A DNA stretch of 64,000 bases from DALYJJ01 sp033763935 (lineage in GTDB: Bacteria > Acidobacteriota > Terriglobia > Bryobacterales > Bryobacteraceae): the NCBI GenBank assembly GCA_033763935.1, contig JANRJO010000068.1:62001-126000 (forward strand), in the 5' to 3' direction. The position numbers were made by a program, and so were the translations under genes. The first letter of the stretch is position 1. Each line of letters begins with the position of its first letter. Below, in pieces: positions 23,353 through 34,395 of this stretch. The notes under the pieces were generated by a model. It was not told the origin of the DNA. It worked only from the letters and a program-made list of their open reading frames with translations, and searched no databases.

Positions 23353-26064
23353 ATGCCCCTCGCTCCCGGCAGCCGGCTCGGCCCTTACGAGATCGCGTCG
23401 CCACTGGGTGCGGGCGGCATGGGCGAGGTCTGGCGGGCTCGCGACTCGAAGCTCAATCGCGATGTCGCGATCAAGGTCCTTCCGGCATCGCTCGCCGGGG
23501 ACGCGCGTTCGATGACCCGCTTCGAGCGCGAGGCGCAACTGCTGGCGGCGCTCAACCATCCGAACATCGCCGCTCTTTACGGCCTTGAAGACAGCGGCGC
23601 TCAGCCGGCGCTGGTGATGGAGCTCGTCGAAGGCGAGACGCTCGCGGATCGAATCCGGCGGGGGCCGGTGGCCGTCGCGGAAGCCGTCGCCATCGCGCGG
23701 CAGATTTGCGACGCGCTGGAAGCGGCGCATGCCAAGGGCATCATCCACCGGGACCTCAAACCCGCGAACGTCAAACTGACGCCGGAGGGCCAGGTGAAAG
23801 TCCTCGACTTTGGACTGGCGAAGGCGCTGGAACCGGAAGCGGGCGTCTCTGCCGCCGCCGCCGGAACCGGCCACGACTCACCCACGCTCTCCCTTGCCGC
23901 GACGCGGGCGGGGGTGATCCTGGGCACTGCCGGCTACATGAGCCCCGAGCAGGCCCGCGGTGTTCCCGCCGACAAGCGCTCCGACATCTGGGCATTCGGC
24001 GTCCTGCTCTATGAACTCCTGACGGGGCGGCTGACGTTTGCCGGGGAGACGGTGGCGGACACGCTTGCCGCGGTCCTCAAGACCGATCCCGATTTCGCGG
24101 CGCTACCCGCCGATACGCCCGCCCCGCTGCGCCGGCTGCTGCGCCGCTGCTTGCAGCGGGACCGAAAGAAGCGTCTCCACGACATTGCCGACGCGCGGCT
24201 GGAACTGGAACTCGAACCGGAGCCGCTTCTACCGGCCGGGGCGGACGCGGCGGCCCGTAGGGCATGGCGCACGATCGTCCCATGGGCCGTGGCCGGCGCG
24301 CTTGCTTTAGCAATTCCGGTGCTGCTGTGGTTCAACCGTCCGCGCGGGACTACGGACCCGCTGGCGGTGCGGTTCGAGCTTCTCCCGCCGGAGGGCATGA
24401 GGTTCACTGATGCGGGTCACTCCGTCTCTCCGGACGGGCGCCTCCTGCTGATCCATGCGATGCTGGACGGTTCTACCGAGACTAGCCTCTACCTCCGGGC
24501 ATTGAACGCTCCGAACTACCGGCTGCTGCCCGGCGCGACGAACGGAAGATACGCCGAATTCTCAGCGGACAGCCGGCGGTTCGTCTTCCTCTCCGCCGAC
24601 AACAAGGTAAAGAGGTTCGAGCTGGAAACGGGGACGGCCTCAACAGTGTGCGCGGGCGCTGCGAGCGTTCGCGGGTTCAGCTGGAGCTCGCGTGACGTGA
24701 TCCTTATCGGCTCCAATGCCGGGCCGATTGTGAGCGTGCCCGCGGCAGGCGGTACGCCGTCGCCGGTGACGCAGCTGGATACGGCCGCCGGCGAAACCGG
24801 CCATGGATTCCCGGGCTTTCTGCCGGACGGCCGCTTTTTCCTCTACTCCGCGTTTCGCCCTGGCCAGGCGGACATCGTTCTCGCCGATCTCGAGCGAAAG
24901 AGCGCGCCCAAGCGGCTGTTGACCATCCAAGGAGGCAAAGCCTTATTTGCCTCAGACGCTGACCTGTCGCGCGCCCTTATTCTGTACCGTGCCGAGAACA
25001 CACTACAGGCGGTGGGCTTCGACGCGCGCCGCCACGTGGTGACGTCTGCGCCCTTCACGCTCATCGAGAACCTGGTCCTGGCGCAGAGGGGGCAACTCCC
25101 CGCGTACGCCTCGACGCCGGCGAAGGTGATGATGGTCAACGCGCGCCTTGCGGAAAGCGCGCCGACGGAACTGGCGCTGTTGAACCGTAAGGGGGAGCGG
25201 CTGGCGATCCTCTCACGACAGAACGAGCCGAACTGGGGCCACCCGGAGTTTTCGGCGGACGACCGCTTGCTGCTCGGGGATCGCGCGGGAGCGGACGACC
25301 GCGGGTCTCGTGACCTCTGGACTCTTGACCTCACGCGCAACGTGGCCACCCGCATCACGTTCGGCCCGGGCTCCGAGTCGACCGGTATCTTCGCTCCTGA
25401 CGGCCGCCGCGTGTATTTCACGGGCTCATCGCGCGGCGGCGCTTCCGGCATCTTCAGCGCGCCGGCCGACGGAAGCGGCGAGCCGGTGCTGGTCCGCAAG
25501 GGCAACTTCCACCACCTCGGCATTTCGCCGGACGGGAAGCAGATCGCGTTTGAGGTGGGTGGTCCCGGCAGCGCGAATGAGATCGGATTGCTCACGCTGG
25601 CGCAGCCCGACAGAGCGGAAACGCTGATCGGAGGCGTTTTCTGGAAGTCCTGGCCGCAGTTCTCGCCGAACGGCAAGTGGCTGGCGTTTGCGTCGCAGGA
25701 AACGAGCCGGGTGGAGATCTACGTACAGAGCCACCCGCCTGGAAACGGTAAGTGGCGGGTGACATCGAACGGCGGCAGCCTGGCGCGCTGGCGCCGCGAC
25801 GGCAAGGAACTGGTGATTCACGAAGGCAACGGGCGCTTCGTATCGGTGGAAGTGCGCGAACGAAATGGGTCGCTGGAGTTCGGGGCTCCACAGCCGCTAT
25901 TCGAGGCGAACATCAATACCTACGCCACGGCGCAATATTGGGCGATGACGGGGGATGCGCAGCGCTTCGCGCTTCACGTGGCACCGGAAGTCATGAAAGG
26001 GGCGGTACAACGGCCTCCCAGCATGTCGGTGCTGCTGGACTGGCTGCCTGGCGTGAACCGGTAG
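23353..26064 (+). CDS. Membrane Ser/Thr protein kinase with TolB-like beta-propeller
   Basis: 903 residues. Hanks-type kinase domain at about 11-285: glycine loop LGAGGMGEV, ATP Lys41 (AIKVLP), catalytic HRDLKPAN (Asp134), DFG at 152-154, and GTAGYMSPEQARG. One transmembrane helix at about 308-327 (VPWAVAGALALAIPVLLWF) places the rest outside the cytoplasm. The C-terminal about 570 residues form a WD40/TolB-like propeller with repeats such as FSPNGKWLAFASQETS and ISPDGKQIAFEV. The ATG at 23353 begins right before the kinase; an upstream TTG adds 17 unlikely residues. This is a common acidobacterial architecture, thought to sense an extracellular ligand and signal by phosphorylation. Confidence 0.94.
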   Translation: MPLAPGSRLGPYEIASPLGAGGMGEVWRARDSKLNRDVAIKVLPASLAGDARSMTRFEREAQLLAALNHPNIAALYGLEDSGAQPALVMELVEGETLADRIRRGPVAVAEAVAIARQICDALEAAHAKGIIHRDLKPANVKLTPEGQVKVLDFGLAKALEPEAGVSAAAAGTGHDSPTLSLAATRAGVILGTAGYMSPEQARGVPADKRSDIWAFGVLLYELLTGRLTFAGETVADTLAAVLKTDPDFAALPADTPAPLRRLLRRCLQRDRKKRLHDIADARLELELEPEPLLPAGADAAARRAWRTIVPWAVAGALALAIPVLLWFNRPRGTTDPLAVRFELLPPEGMRFTDAGHSVSPDGRLLLIHAMLDGSTETSLYLRALNAPNYRLLPGATNGRYAEFSADSRRFVFLSADNKVKRFELETGTASTVCAGAASVRGFSWSSRDVILIGSNAGPIVSVPAAGGTPSPVTQLDTAAGETGHGFPGFLPDGRFFLYSAFRPGQADIVLADLERKSAPKRLLTIQGGKALFASDADLSRALILYRAENTLQAVGFDARRHVVTSAPFTLIENLVLAQRGQLPAYASTPAKVMMVNARLAESAPTELALLNRKGERLAILSRQNEPNWGHPEFSADDRLLLGDRAGADDRGSRDLWTLDLTRNVATRITFGPGSESTGIFAPDGRRVYFTGSSRGGASGIFSAPADGSGEPVLVRKGNFHHLGISPDGKQIAFEVGGPGSANEIGLLTLAQPDRAETLIGGVFWKSWPQFSPNGKWLAFASQETSRVEIYVQSHPPGNGKWRVTSNGGSLARWRRDGKELVIHEGNGRFVSVEVRERNGSLEFGAPQPLFEANINTYATAQYWAMTGDAQRFALHVAPEVMKGAVQRPPSMSVLLDWLPGVNR

Positions 26065-26111
26065 CGGCATGCCCGAAGGGATCTGTACGATTCGAACGTT
26101 CGTACTGCCTT

Positions 26112-26148
26112 CCGCCGGGTACCCCCTGTCTCTCGGGCGGGTTTTTTT
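26112..26148 (+). terminator. Intrinsic terminator after the kinase gene
   Basis: CCGCC (26112-26116) pairs with GGCGG (26136-26140), followed by GTTTTTTT (26141-26148). It separates the kinase from the downstream receptor. A palindromic stretch, GTACGA (26085-26090) / TCGTAC (26100-26105), lies just upstream. Confidence 0.65.
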
Positions 26149-26185
26149 ATATACTCGCTTGCCAAGTCCGGACTGGGAGGCTTAT

Positions 26186-29100
26186 ATGATCATCTTCGAG
26201 AGATTGCGACTCACGTGTGTCTGGCTGGCCGTGCTCGCCCTCACCGTGCCTTATGCGGCTATGGGGCAGGGCCTTACGGGGCAAATCGCGGGATCGGTCC
26301 AAGATCCGGCCGGGGCGGTGGTGGTGGGCGCCGCGGTGGTGATCACCAACACAGGTACGGGGCTGGTGCGTGAGACGAAGACCGCGGAAGACGGCACGTA
26401 TCTCTTCACGCAGTTATTGCCCGGCACGTATTCGGTGACGATCTCGGCGAGCGGATTCAAGAAGCACGAGAAGAAAGACATCATCCTTACCGCGACGGAG
26501 CGCGTGGTGGTGCCGCCGACGACGCTGGACCTCGGCGATATGACGCAGGTCGTTTCCGTCGAGGACGAAGCCGCGCGCGTGCAGACGCAATCGGCCGAGC
26601 GGTCGGGGCTGATCAGTACGCAGCAGATGCAGGATCTGTCGCTCAAAGGGCGCGATTACCTGGGTTTCGTGAAGCTGCTGCCGGGTGTGATCGACACGGC
26701 GAACCGCGAGGCGCCGGGGTGGAATAACCTGGGCGGAATTGCCATCAACGGGAACCGGGCGGGCACGATTAACTTGACCCTGGACGGGGTGTCCTCGCTC
26801 GATACGGGATCGATGGGCGGGCCGTACCTGGCGCCCTCATCGGACGCCGTGGCCGAACTGAAGGTGCTGCTGACGAACTACCAGGCGGAGTATGGGCGCT
26901 CGTCGGGCGGGACGATCAACACCATAATCAAGTCCGGAACGCGGGACTTTCATGGGGGCGCGTACTACTTCCATCGCAATGAAGCGTTCAACGCGAACGA
27001 GTACTTCCGCAACCTCGGGAACCTGCCGAGGCCGCGCTACCGGTTCCACTATCCGGGCTATTTCATCGGCGGGCCCGTGCTGCTGCCGGGCGGGTTCAAT
27101 CGCAATCGCGACAAGCTGTTCTTCTTCTGGTCGCAGGAGTTTCTGCCGCGGAACCGGCCCACCAGCTTGCAGCGGCGCACGTTCCCGACGGCGCTCGAGC
27201 GCGCTGGAAACTTCAGCCAGACGGTGGACCAGAACGGCGCGGTGATTCCGATCTGGGATCCGCTGAACAACCGGATGCCGTTCCCGGGGAACATCATCCC
27301 CGCGGAACGGATCGACCGTGTCGGCCAATCGATGCTGAACTTCTTCCCCGTGGGCGGGCCGTGGCTCGATTCTTCGCGGACCTTCAATTCGCTGATTCAA
27401 TCGACGGTGGACCAGCCGCGGCGCGATTCGGTGCTCCGCATCGACTACAACATCAACTCGAAGAACACCTTCTACTGGCGCGGCATCCAAGACTACGAAG
27501 CGTTCAAGGGCGAGTTCGATTTCGTGCTGGCAAGCTCGTCGTGGCCGCAACTGCCGATCAAGTACCAGATTCGGAGCGTGGGGTCGGTGGCAACGTTGAT
27601 TTCGACGCTGAGCCCGACGCTGGTGAATGAGTTCACCTTCGGCGTGAATCGCGCGAAGCAGACTGTTGACCCGCTGACGGAGGCGGGGCTGTTGCGCAAC
27701 CAGCGGGGGAGCGGATCGGGCATCACCGTGGCGCAGTTCTTCCCGCAAGCGAATCCGCGCAACCTGATTCCGAACGCGAATTTCGGCGGCGTGCCGAACG
27801 CCGCGGTCCTCAACATCGAAAGCAGATTCCCGTTCTTCGGGACGAACAATATCTGGAACTGGTCGAACAACCTGTCGAAGATCTGGAACAAGCACAACCT
27901 CAAGGCCGGTATCTACATTGAGCGGACGACGCGAAACGCGCAGCGCAGCGCCTCGTTCAACTCGACGTTCAACTTCAACCGGGACGTGAACAATCCGCTC
28001 GAATCGAACCATGCCTATGCCAACGCGATTCTGGGCACGGTGCAGAGCTACACGGAGTCCGATGCGCACCCACACGGGCACGCGCGGTACCGCAACATCG
28101 AGTGGTTCGTGCAGGACGCCTGGAAGGCGACAAAGCGCTTCACCGTGGACGTAGGCGTTCGCTTCTACTCGATCCAGCCGACCTGGAGCGCGGGCGACCA
28201 GTTGGCGATGTTCAACGCCAGCAATTACCAGCGCGCGCAACAACCGCCGCTGATTCAGCCCTTCCGCAATGCGGCGAACGCGCGCGTGGGGCGCGACCCG
28301 GTGACGGGCGAACTGCTGCCGGTGGCGACAATCGGGACGTTCTCGCGCGCGGCCGGAACGCCCTACCAGGGCATGGAGATCTTCGAGGAGCAGGTGCAGG
28401 AGATGCCGGGCATCATGGTGGCGCCGCGCATCGGGTTTGCATGGGACGTGTTCGGCAATGCGCGCACGGCGATCCGCGGGGGCGCGGGCATCTTCTATGA
28501 CCGCTACAACGACGACCAGATCATTCAACTTCGGGAAGCCCCGCCGCTGGTGAACACGCCGTCGGCGTTCTACACCTCGGTTCGCGATCTGACATCGACG
28601 CCGCTACGTTTAAGCCCGACGGGCGTGTTCGGCGTGGAGCGCGACTTCCATCCGCCCACGGTTTACAACTGGAGCTTCGGCATCCAGCAGAACGTGGGCG
28701 GCGGCATTGTGCTGGACGCGGCGTACGTGGGCAACGTGGGACGGTACCTGCTGCACCGGCGCAGCTTCAATGCGGTGCGGTACGGGACGCGCTTCCAGCC
28801 GAGTTCAGCCGACCCAACCACGGGCAACCCGCTGCCGGATAACTTCCTGCGGCCGTTCCCGGGGTTTGCGGACATTCAGTACCTGGAGTTCGCGTCGAAC
28901 TCAAACTACCACTCGCTGCAGACGCAGATGAACAAGCGGTTCAGCCGCGACCTGGCGTTCGGCATTGCGTATACGTGGTCCAAGGCGATGAACTTCGTCA
29001 ACGGGAATAACGACGCGGTAAATCCGTTCCTGGATTTCCGCATGCGCAACTATGGCCGGGCGAACATCGACCGCACTCACAACTTTGTGGCGAACTTCAT

Positions 29101-29641
29101 TTACGGGCTGCCGAAGCTGAGCAAGGCGTGGGCGGCGCCGGGCGTGAAGTGGATCTTCGATGACTGGCAGGTATCCGGCATCGTGTCGTTCATCAGCGGA
29201 GCGCCTCAGGGCGTCGGGTACAGCCTGGTTTCGGGGCGGGACATTGTCGGCGGGTCGGGCGCTGGAGTGGACTCGCGTGTGGACCTGGTAGCGGACCCAC
29301 GGCCGAAGACGCCCGGGCGGGCTTTCAACACGGCCTCGGTGGCTTCGCCCAACCGGGCGCTGTTCGGCATCGGCAACGCACCCAAGGACATCTACCGCGG
29401 GCCGGGGATCAACAACTGGGATGTCTCCTTCTTCAAGAACATTCCGTTCTCCGCGGACGGCAACCGGCGGCTTCAGCTGCGATTCGAGTTCTACAACTTC
29501 TTCAATCACACGCAATTCAGCGCGGTGGACAACAACGCGCGCTTCGATGAAGCGGGAAACCAAGTGAACGCGAACCTTGGCACCTACACCAATACGATGG
29601 ACGCGCGGAGGATCGTATTGGGAGGCAAGTTCTACTTCTGA
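26186..29641 (+). CDS. Oar-like TonB-dependent receptor (receptor 2)
   Basis: 1151 residues, outer membrane. Signal peptide with cleavage near YAAMG-QG (about 28); carboxypeptidase-regulatory domain (about 30-120: GSVQDPAGAVVVGAAVVITN, TYLFTQLLPGTYSVTI); plug (about 125-260: LSLKGRDYLGFVKLLPGVID, TLDGVSSLDTGSM). The long barrel ends in GGKFYF. GGGAGG lies five bases before the ATG at 26186, and the signal peptide begins there, so the longer open frame is not used. The sequence is clearly paralogous to receptors 1 and 3 but not a recent duplicate. It follows a kinase terminator and ends in a GGGGCGTG-type hairpin. The ligand is unknown. Confidence 0.92.
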   Translation: MIIFERLRLTCVWLAVLALTVPYAAMGQGLTGQIAGSVQDPAGAVVVGAAVVITNTGTGLVRETKTAEDGTYLFTQLLPGTYSVTISASGFKKHEKKDIILTATERVVVPPTTLDLGDMTQVVSVEDEAARVQTQSAERSGLISTQQMQDLSLKGRDYLGFVKLLPGVIDTANREAPGWNNLGGIAINGNRAGTINLTLDGVSSLDTGSMGGPYLAPSSDAVAELKVLLTNYQAEYGRSSGGTINTIIKSGTRDFHGGAYYFHRNEAFNANEYFRNLGNLPRPRYRFHYPGYFIGGPVLLPGGFNRNRDKLFFFWSQEFLPRNRPTSLQRRTFPTALERAGNFSQTVDQNGAVIPIWDPLNNRMPFPGNIIPAERIDRVGQSMLNFFPVGGPWLDSSRTFNSLIQSTVDQPRRDSVLRIDYNINSKNTFYWRGIQDYEAFKGEFDFVLASSSWPQLPIKYQIRSVGSVATLISTLSPTLVNEFTFGVNRAKQTVDPLTEAGLLRNQRGSGSGITVAQFFPQANPRNLIPNANFGGVPNAAVLNIESRFPFFGTNNIWNWSNNLSKIWNKHNLKAGIYIERTTRNAQRSASFNSTFNFNRDVNNPLESNHAYANAILGTVQSYTESDAHPHGHARYRNIEWFVQDAWKATKRFTVDVGVRFYSIQPTWSAGDQLAMFNASNYQRAQQPPLIQPFRNAANARVGRDPVTGELLPVATIGTFSRAAGTPYQGMEIFEEQVQEMPGIMVAPRIGFAWDVFGNARTAIRGGAGIFYDRYNDDQIIQLREAPPLVNTPSAFYTSVRDLTSTPLRLSPTGVFGVERDFHPPTVYNWSFGIQQNVGGGIVLDAAYVGNVGRYLLHRRSFNAVRYGTRFQPSSADPTTGNPLPDNFLRPFPGFADIQYLEFASNSNYHSLQTQMNKRFSRDLAFGIAYTWSKAMNFVNGNNDAVNPFLDFRMRNYGRANIDRTHNFVANFIYGLPKLSKAWAAPGVKWIFDDWQVSGIVSFISGAPQGVGYSLVSGRDIVGGSGAGVDSRVDLVADPRPKTPGRAFNTASVASPNRALFGIGNAPKDIYRGPGINNWDVSFFKNIPFSADGNRRLQLRFEFYNFFNHTQFSAVDNNARFDEAGNQVNANLGTYTNTMDARRIVLGGKFYF

Positions 29642-29649
29642 GAGGCGAT

Positions 29650-29675
29650 GGGGGCGTGGCTGGCGCCCCCCTTTT
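29650..29675 (+). terminator. GGGGCGTG-type terminator after receptor 2
   Basis: GGGGGCG (29650-29656) pairs with CGCCCCC (29664-29670) around a seven-base loop, followed by CTTTT. The start is nine bases after the receptor stop codon. Confidence 0.7.
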
Positions 29676-29723
29676 CAACGACCCAAATCGGCGTTACGAT
29701 GCGGGGCGACAGTGGAGGTGACC

Positions 29724-29990
29724 ATGTCGTCAACGCTTGTTCTCCTCGTTTACGGCGGCGCCGCTGTTTTGGCGCTGGCATTCCTGTTCTTCTTCCATGC
29801 GAAGCACTGGTACTGGCACGGGGCATCCGTGCTGATCGCGCTCGGGATCGGGCTGATTCCGATCCCCGTACAGTATGCAAGCCCGGCAACCGACCTGACG
29901 ATCGGAGCGCTGGTGGTCTTTCTTCTCTTTTGGGGGCTGCTGGCGCCCCTGTTCCGCCGGCCGCTGAATCACCGCGAGAAGCACGCTTGA
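29724..29990 (+). CDS. Small integral membrane protein, function unknown
   Basis: 88 residues with three predicted transmembrane segments: about 4-23 (LVLLVYGGAAVLALAFLFFF), about 32-50 (HGASVLIALGIGLIPIPV) and about 58-76 (LTIGALVVFLLFWGLLAPLF), then a basic tail. GGAGGTGACC directly precedes the ATG. No family is recognised. It is followed by a strong hairpin at 30007-30048 that probably ends its transcript. Confidence 0.6.
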   Translation: MSSTLVLLVYGGAAVLALAFLFFFHAKHWYWHGASVLIALGIGLIPIPVQYASPATDLTIGALVVFLLFWGLLAPLFRRPLNHREKHA

Positions 29991-30006
29991 GGCGGCTTGT
30001 GCCGAA

Positions 30007-30048
30007 CTCCCGCGACCGGCGATAGAATGCCGGTCGCGGGAGGTTTTT
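30007..30048 (+). terminator. 14-bp hairpin with U-tract that also covers the next ribosome site
   Basis: CTCCCGCGACCGGC (30007-30020) pairs perfectly with GCCGGTCGCGGGAG (30029-30042) around an eight-base loop and is followed by TTTTT (30044-30048). The 3' arm contains GGGAGG, the Shine-Dalgarno of the gene starting at 30050. It can act both as an intrinsic terminator of the small membrane protein gene and as a lid on the next start. Confidence 0.75.
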
Positions 30049-30049
30049 C

Positions 30050-31030
30050 ATGATTCGCATTGTTCTTGCGGCGGTATTGGGCGCCGCACTTCTGCCGGCG
30101 CAATCGCTGCCGGAGTTCTACAGGACGGTTTCGCGCCTGACGTGGGTGGTGAAGGATGCCGATGCGGTGTCGTCGGCGTGGCGGAAGGCTGGGGTGCCGG
30201 TGGTCCGCAGCGGAGATGTGGTGCGCCTGGAGGGGCGGACGTATAAAGGTCAGGCGGCCAGCGGGGACATCTACGTCGCCACGGGCGTGTTCGGGGATGT
30301 GTTGGTGGACTGGGTTCAGCCGCTCGGCAAAGAGGGAGCGTTCGCGGAATTCCTGAGCCGTCACGGCGATGGCGTGTTCAGCCTGGTGCATCGCGTCCCG
30401 GACGTGGCGGCATTCGAGGCGGAACTCGCTCGGTTGGGCGGGCTGGGCGTGAAGGTGCTGGACCGGGCGCGCGTGTCGACGGACTCCGGCACGATTCACA
30501 TTGCGTACATGGACACGGAGAAGGAGGGCAAGTATTCGCTGGGACTGATCGCGATGCCCCAGGGGATGGAGGAACCGCGCGGGATGGGACGGACCGTCAA
30601 CCAGTTCGCCTTTATCGCGAAGCAATTGGAGCCGGTGTCGGCGTACTGGCAGAAGCTGGGGTTTCCGGCGATGTCCTACACCGAGCCGAAGCTGACGGAC
30701 ATGGCGTACCGGGAGAAGCCGCAGGAGTGGAAGGCGCGGCTGGGATGGCAGCGGCACGGGAAGGTGACCTACGAGTGGATCGAGCCGCAGACCGGGCCGT
30801 CCACGTACCACGAGCATCTAGCGAAGTATGGTGAAGGGTTCCATCATCTGGGACTGCCGGTTACGGACATGGACGCGGGGATCGCGGAATGGAAGGGGTT
30901 TGGCTACGGTTTGAGCATGTCGGGCGGCTGGGGCGAGAAGGGCAAGCCGGGGTCGGGGCGGTTTGCGTACCACGACACGCGCGGAGTGGGCGGGATCGAG
31001 ATCGAGTTGCTCTGGAGTTACAGGAACTAG
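30050..31030 (+). CDS. Exported VOC (glyoxalase-fold) protein
   Basis: 326 residues with a signal peptide (cleavage near LPAQS, about 19). Two vicinal-oxygen-chelate modules follow: about 25-170 (VSRLTWVVKDADAVSSAW, VFSLVHRVPDVAAFEAEL) and about 180-320 (NQFAFIAKQLEPVSAYWQKL, GFHHLGLPVTDMDAGIAEW, GIEIELLWSY). The His of GFHHLG and the Glu of IEIELL are candidate metal ligands. The substrate is unknown, and it could be isomerase-, dioxygenase- or binding-type. GGGAGG before the ATG is buried in a 14-bp hairpin, so translation may be conditional. It converges on the trehalose synthase gene. Confidence 0.8.
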   Translation: MIRIVLAAVLGAALLPAQSLPEFYRTVSRLTWVVKDADAVSSAWRKAGVPVVRSGDVVRLEGRTYKGQAASGDIYVATGVFGDVLVDWVQPLGKEGAFAEFLSRHGDGVFSLVHRVPDVAAFEAELARLGGLGVKVLDRARVSTDSGTIHIAYMDTEKEGKYSLGLIAMPQGMEEPRGMGRTVNQFAFIAKQLEPVSAYWQKLGFPAMSYTEPKLTDMAYREKPQEWKARLGWQRHGKVTYEWIEPQTGPSTYHEHLAKYGEGFHHLGLPVTDMDAGIAEWKGFGYGLSMSGGWGEKGKPGSGRFAYHDTRGVGGIEIELLWSYRN

Positions 31031-31045
31031 GGGCGATCGAGGACG

Positions 31046-31058
<13 letters not shown>
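31031..31058. terminator. Convergent hairpin between the VOC gene and treS
   Basis: GGGCGA (31031-31036) pairs with TCGCCC (31053-31058); the loop includes the treS stop codon. There is no U-tract. The layout resembles the convergent hairpin at 16876-16897. Confidence 0.4.
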
Positions 31059-34333
<3,275 letters not shown>

Positions 34334-34395
34334 GCGGTCAGAGGCTGTCTTCCTGTTATAAGACACCCGCCCGCTATCATGGTTTCTGCGCTTCT

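Noticed and set aside
26085..26105. GTACGA/TCGTAC palindrome after the kinase gene as a recombination or attachment site
   Set aside because: Single copy, no integrase or matching partner repeat; a simple inverted repeat before the terminator explains it.
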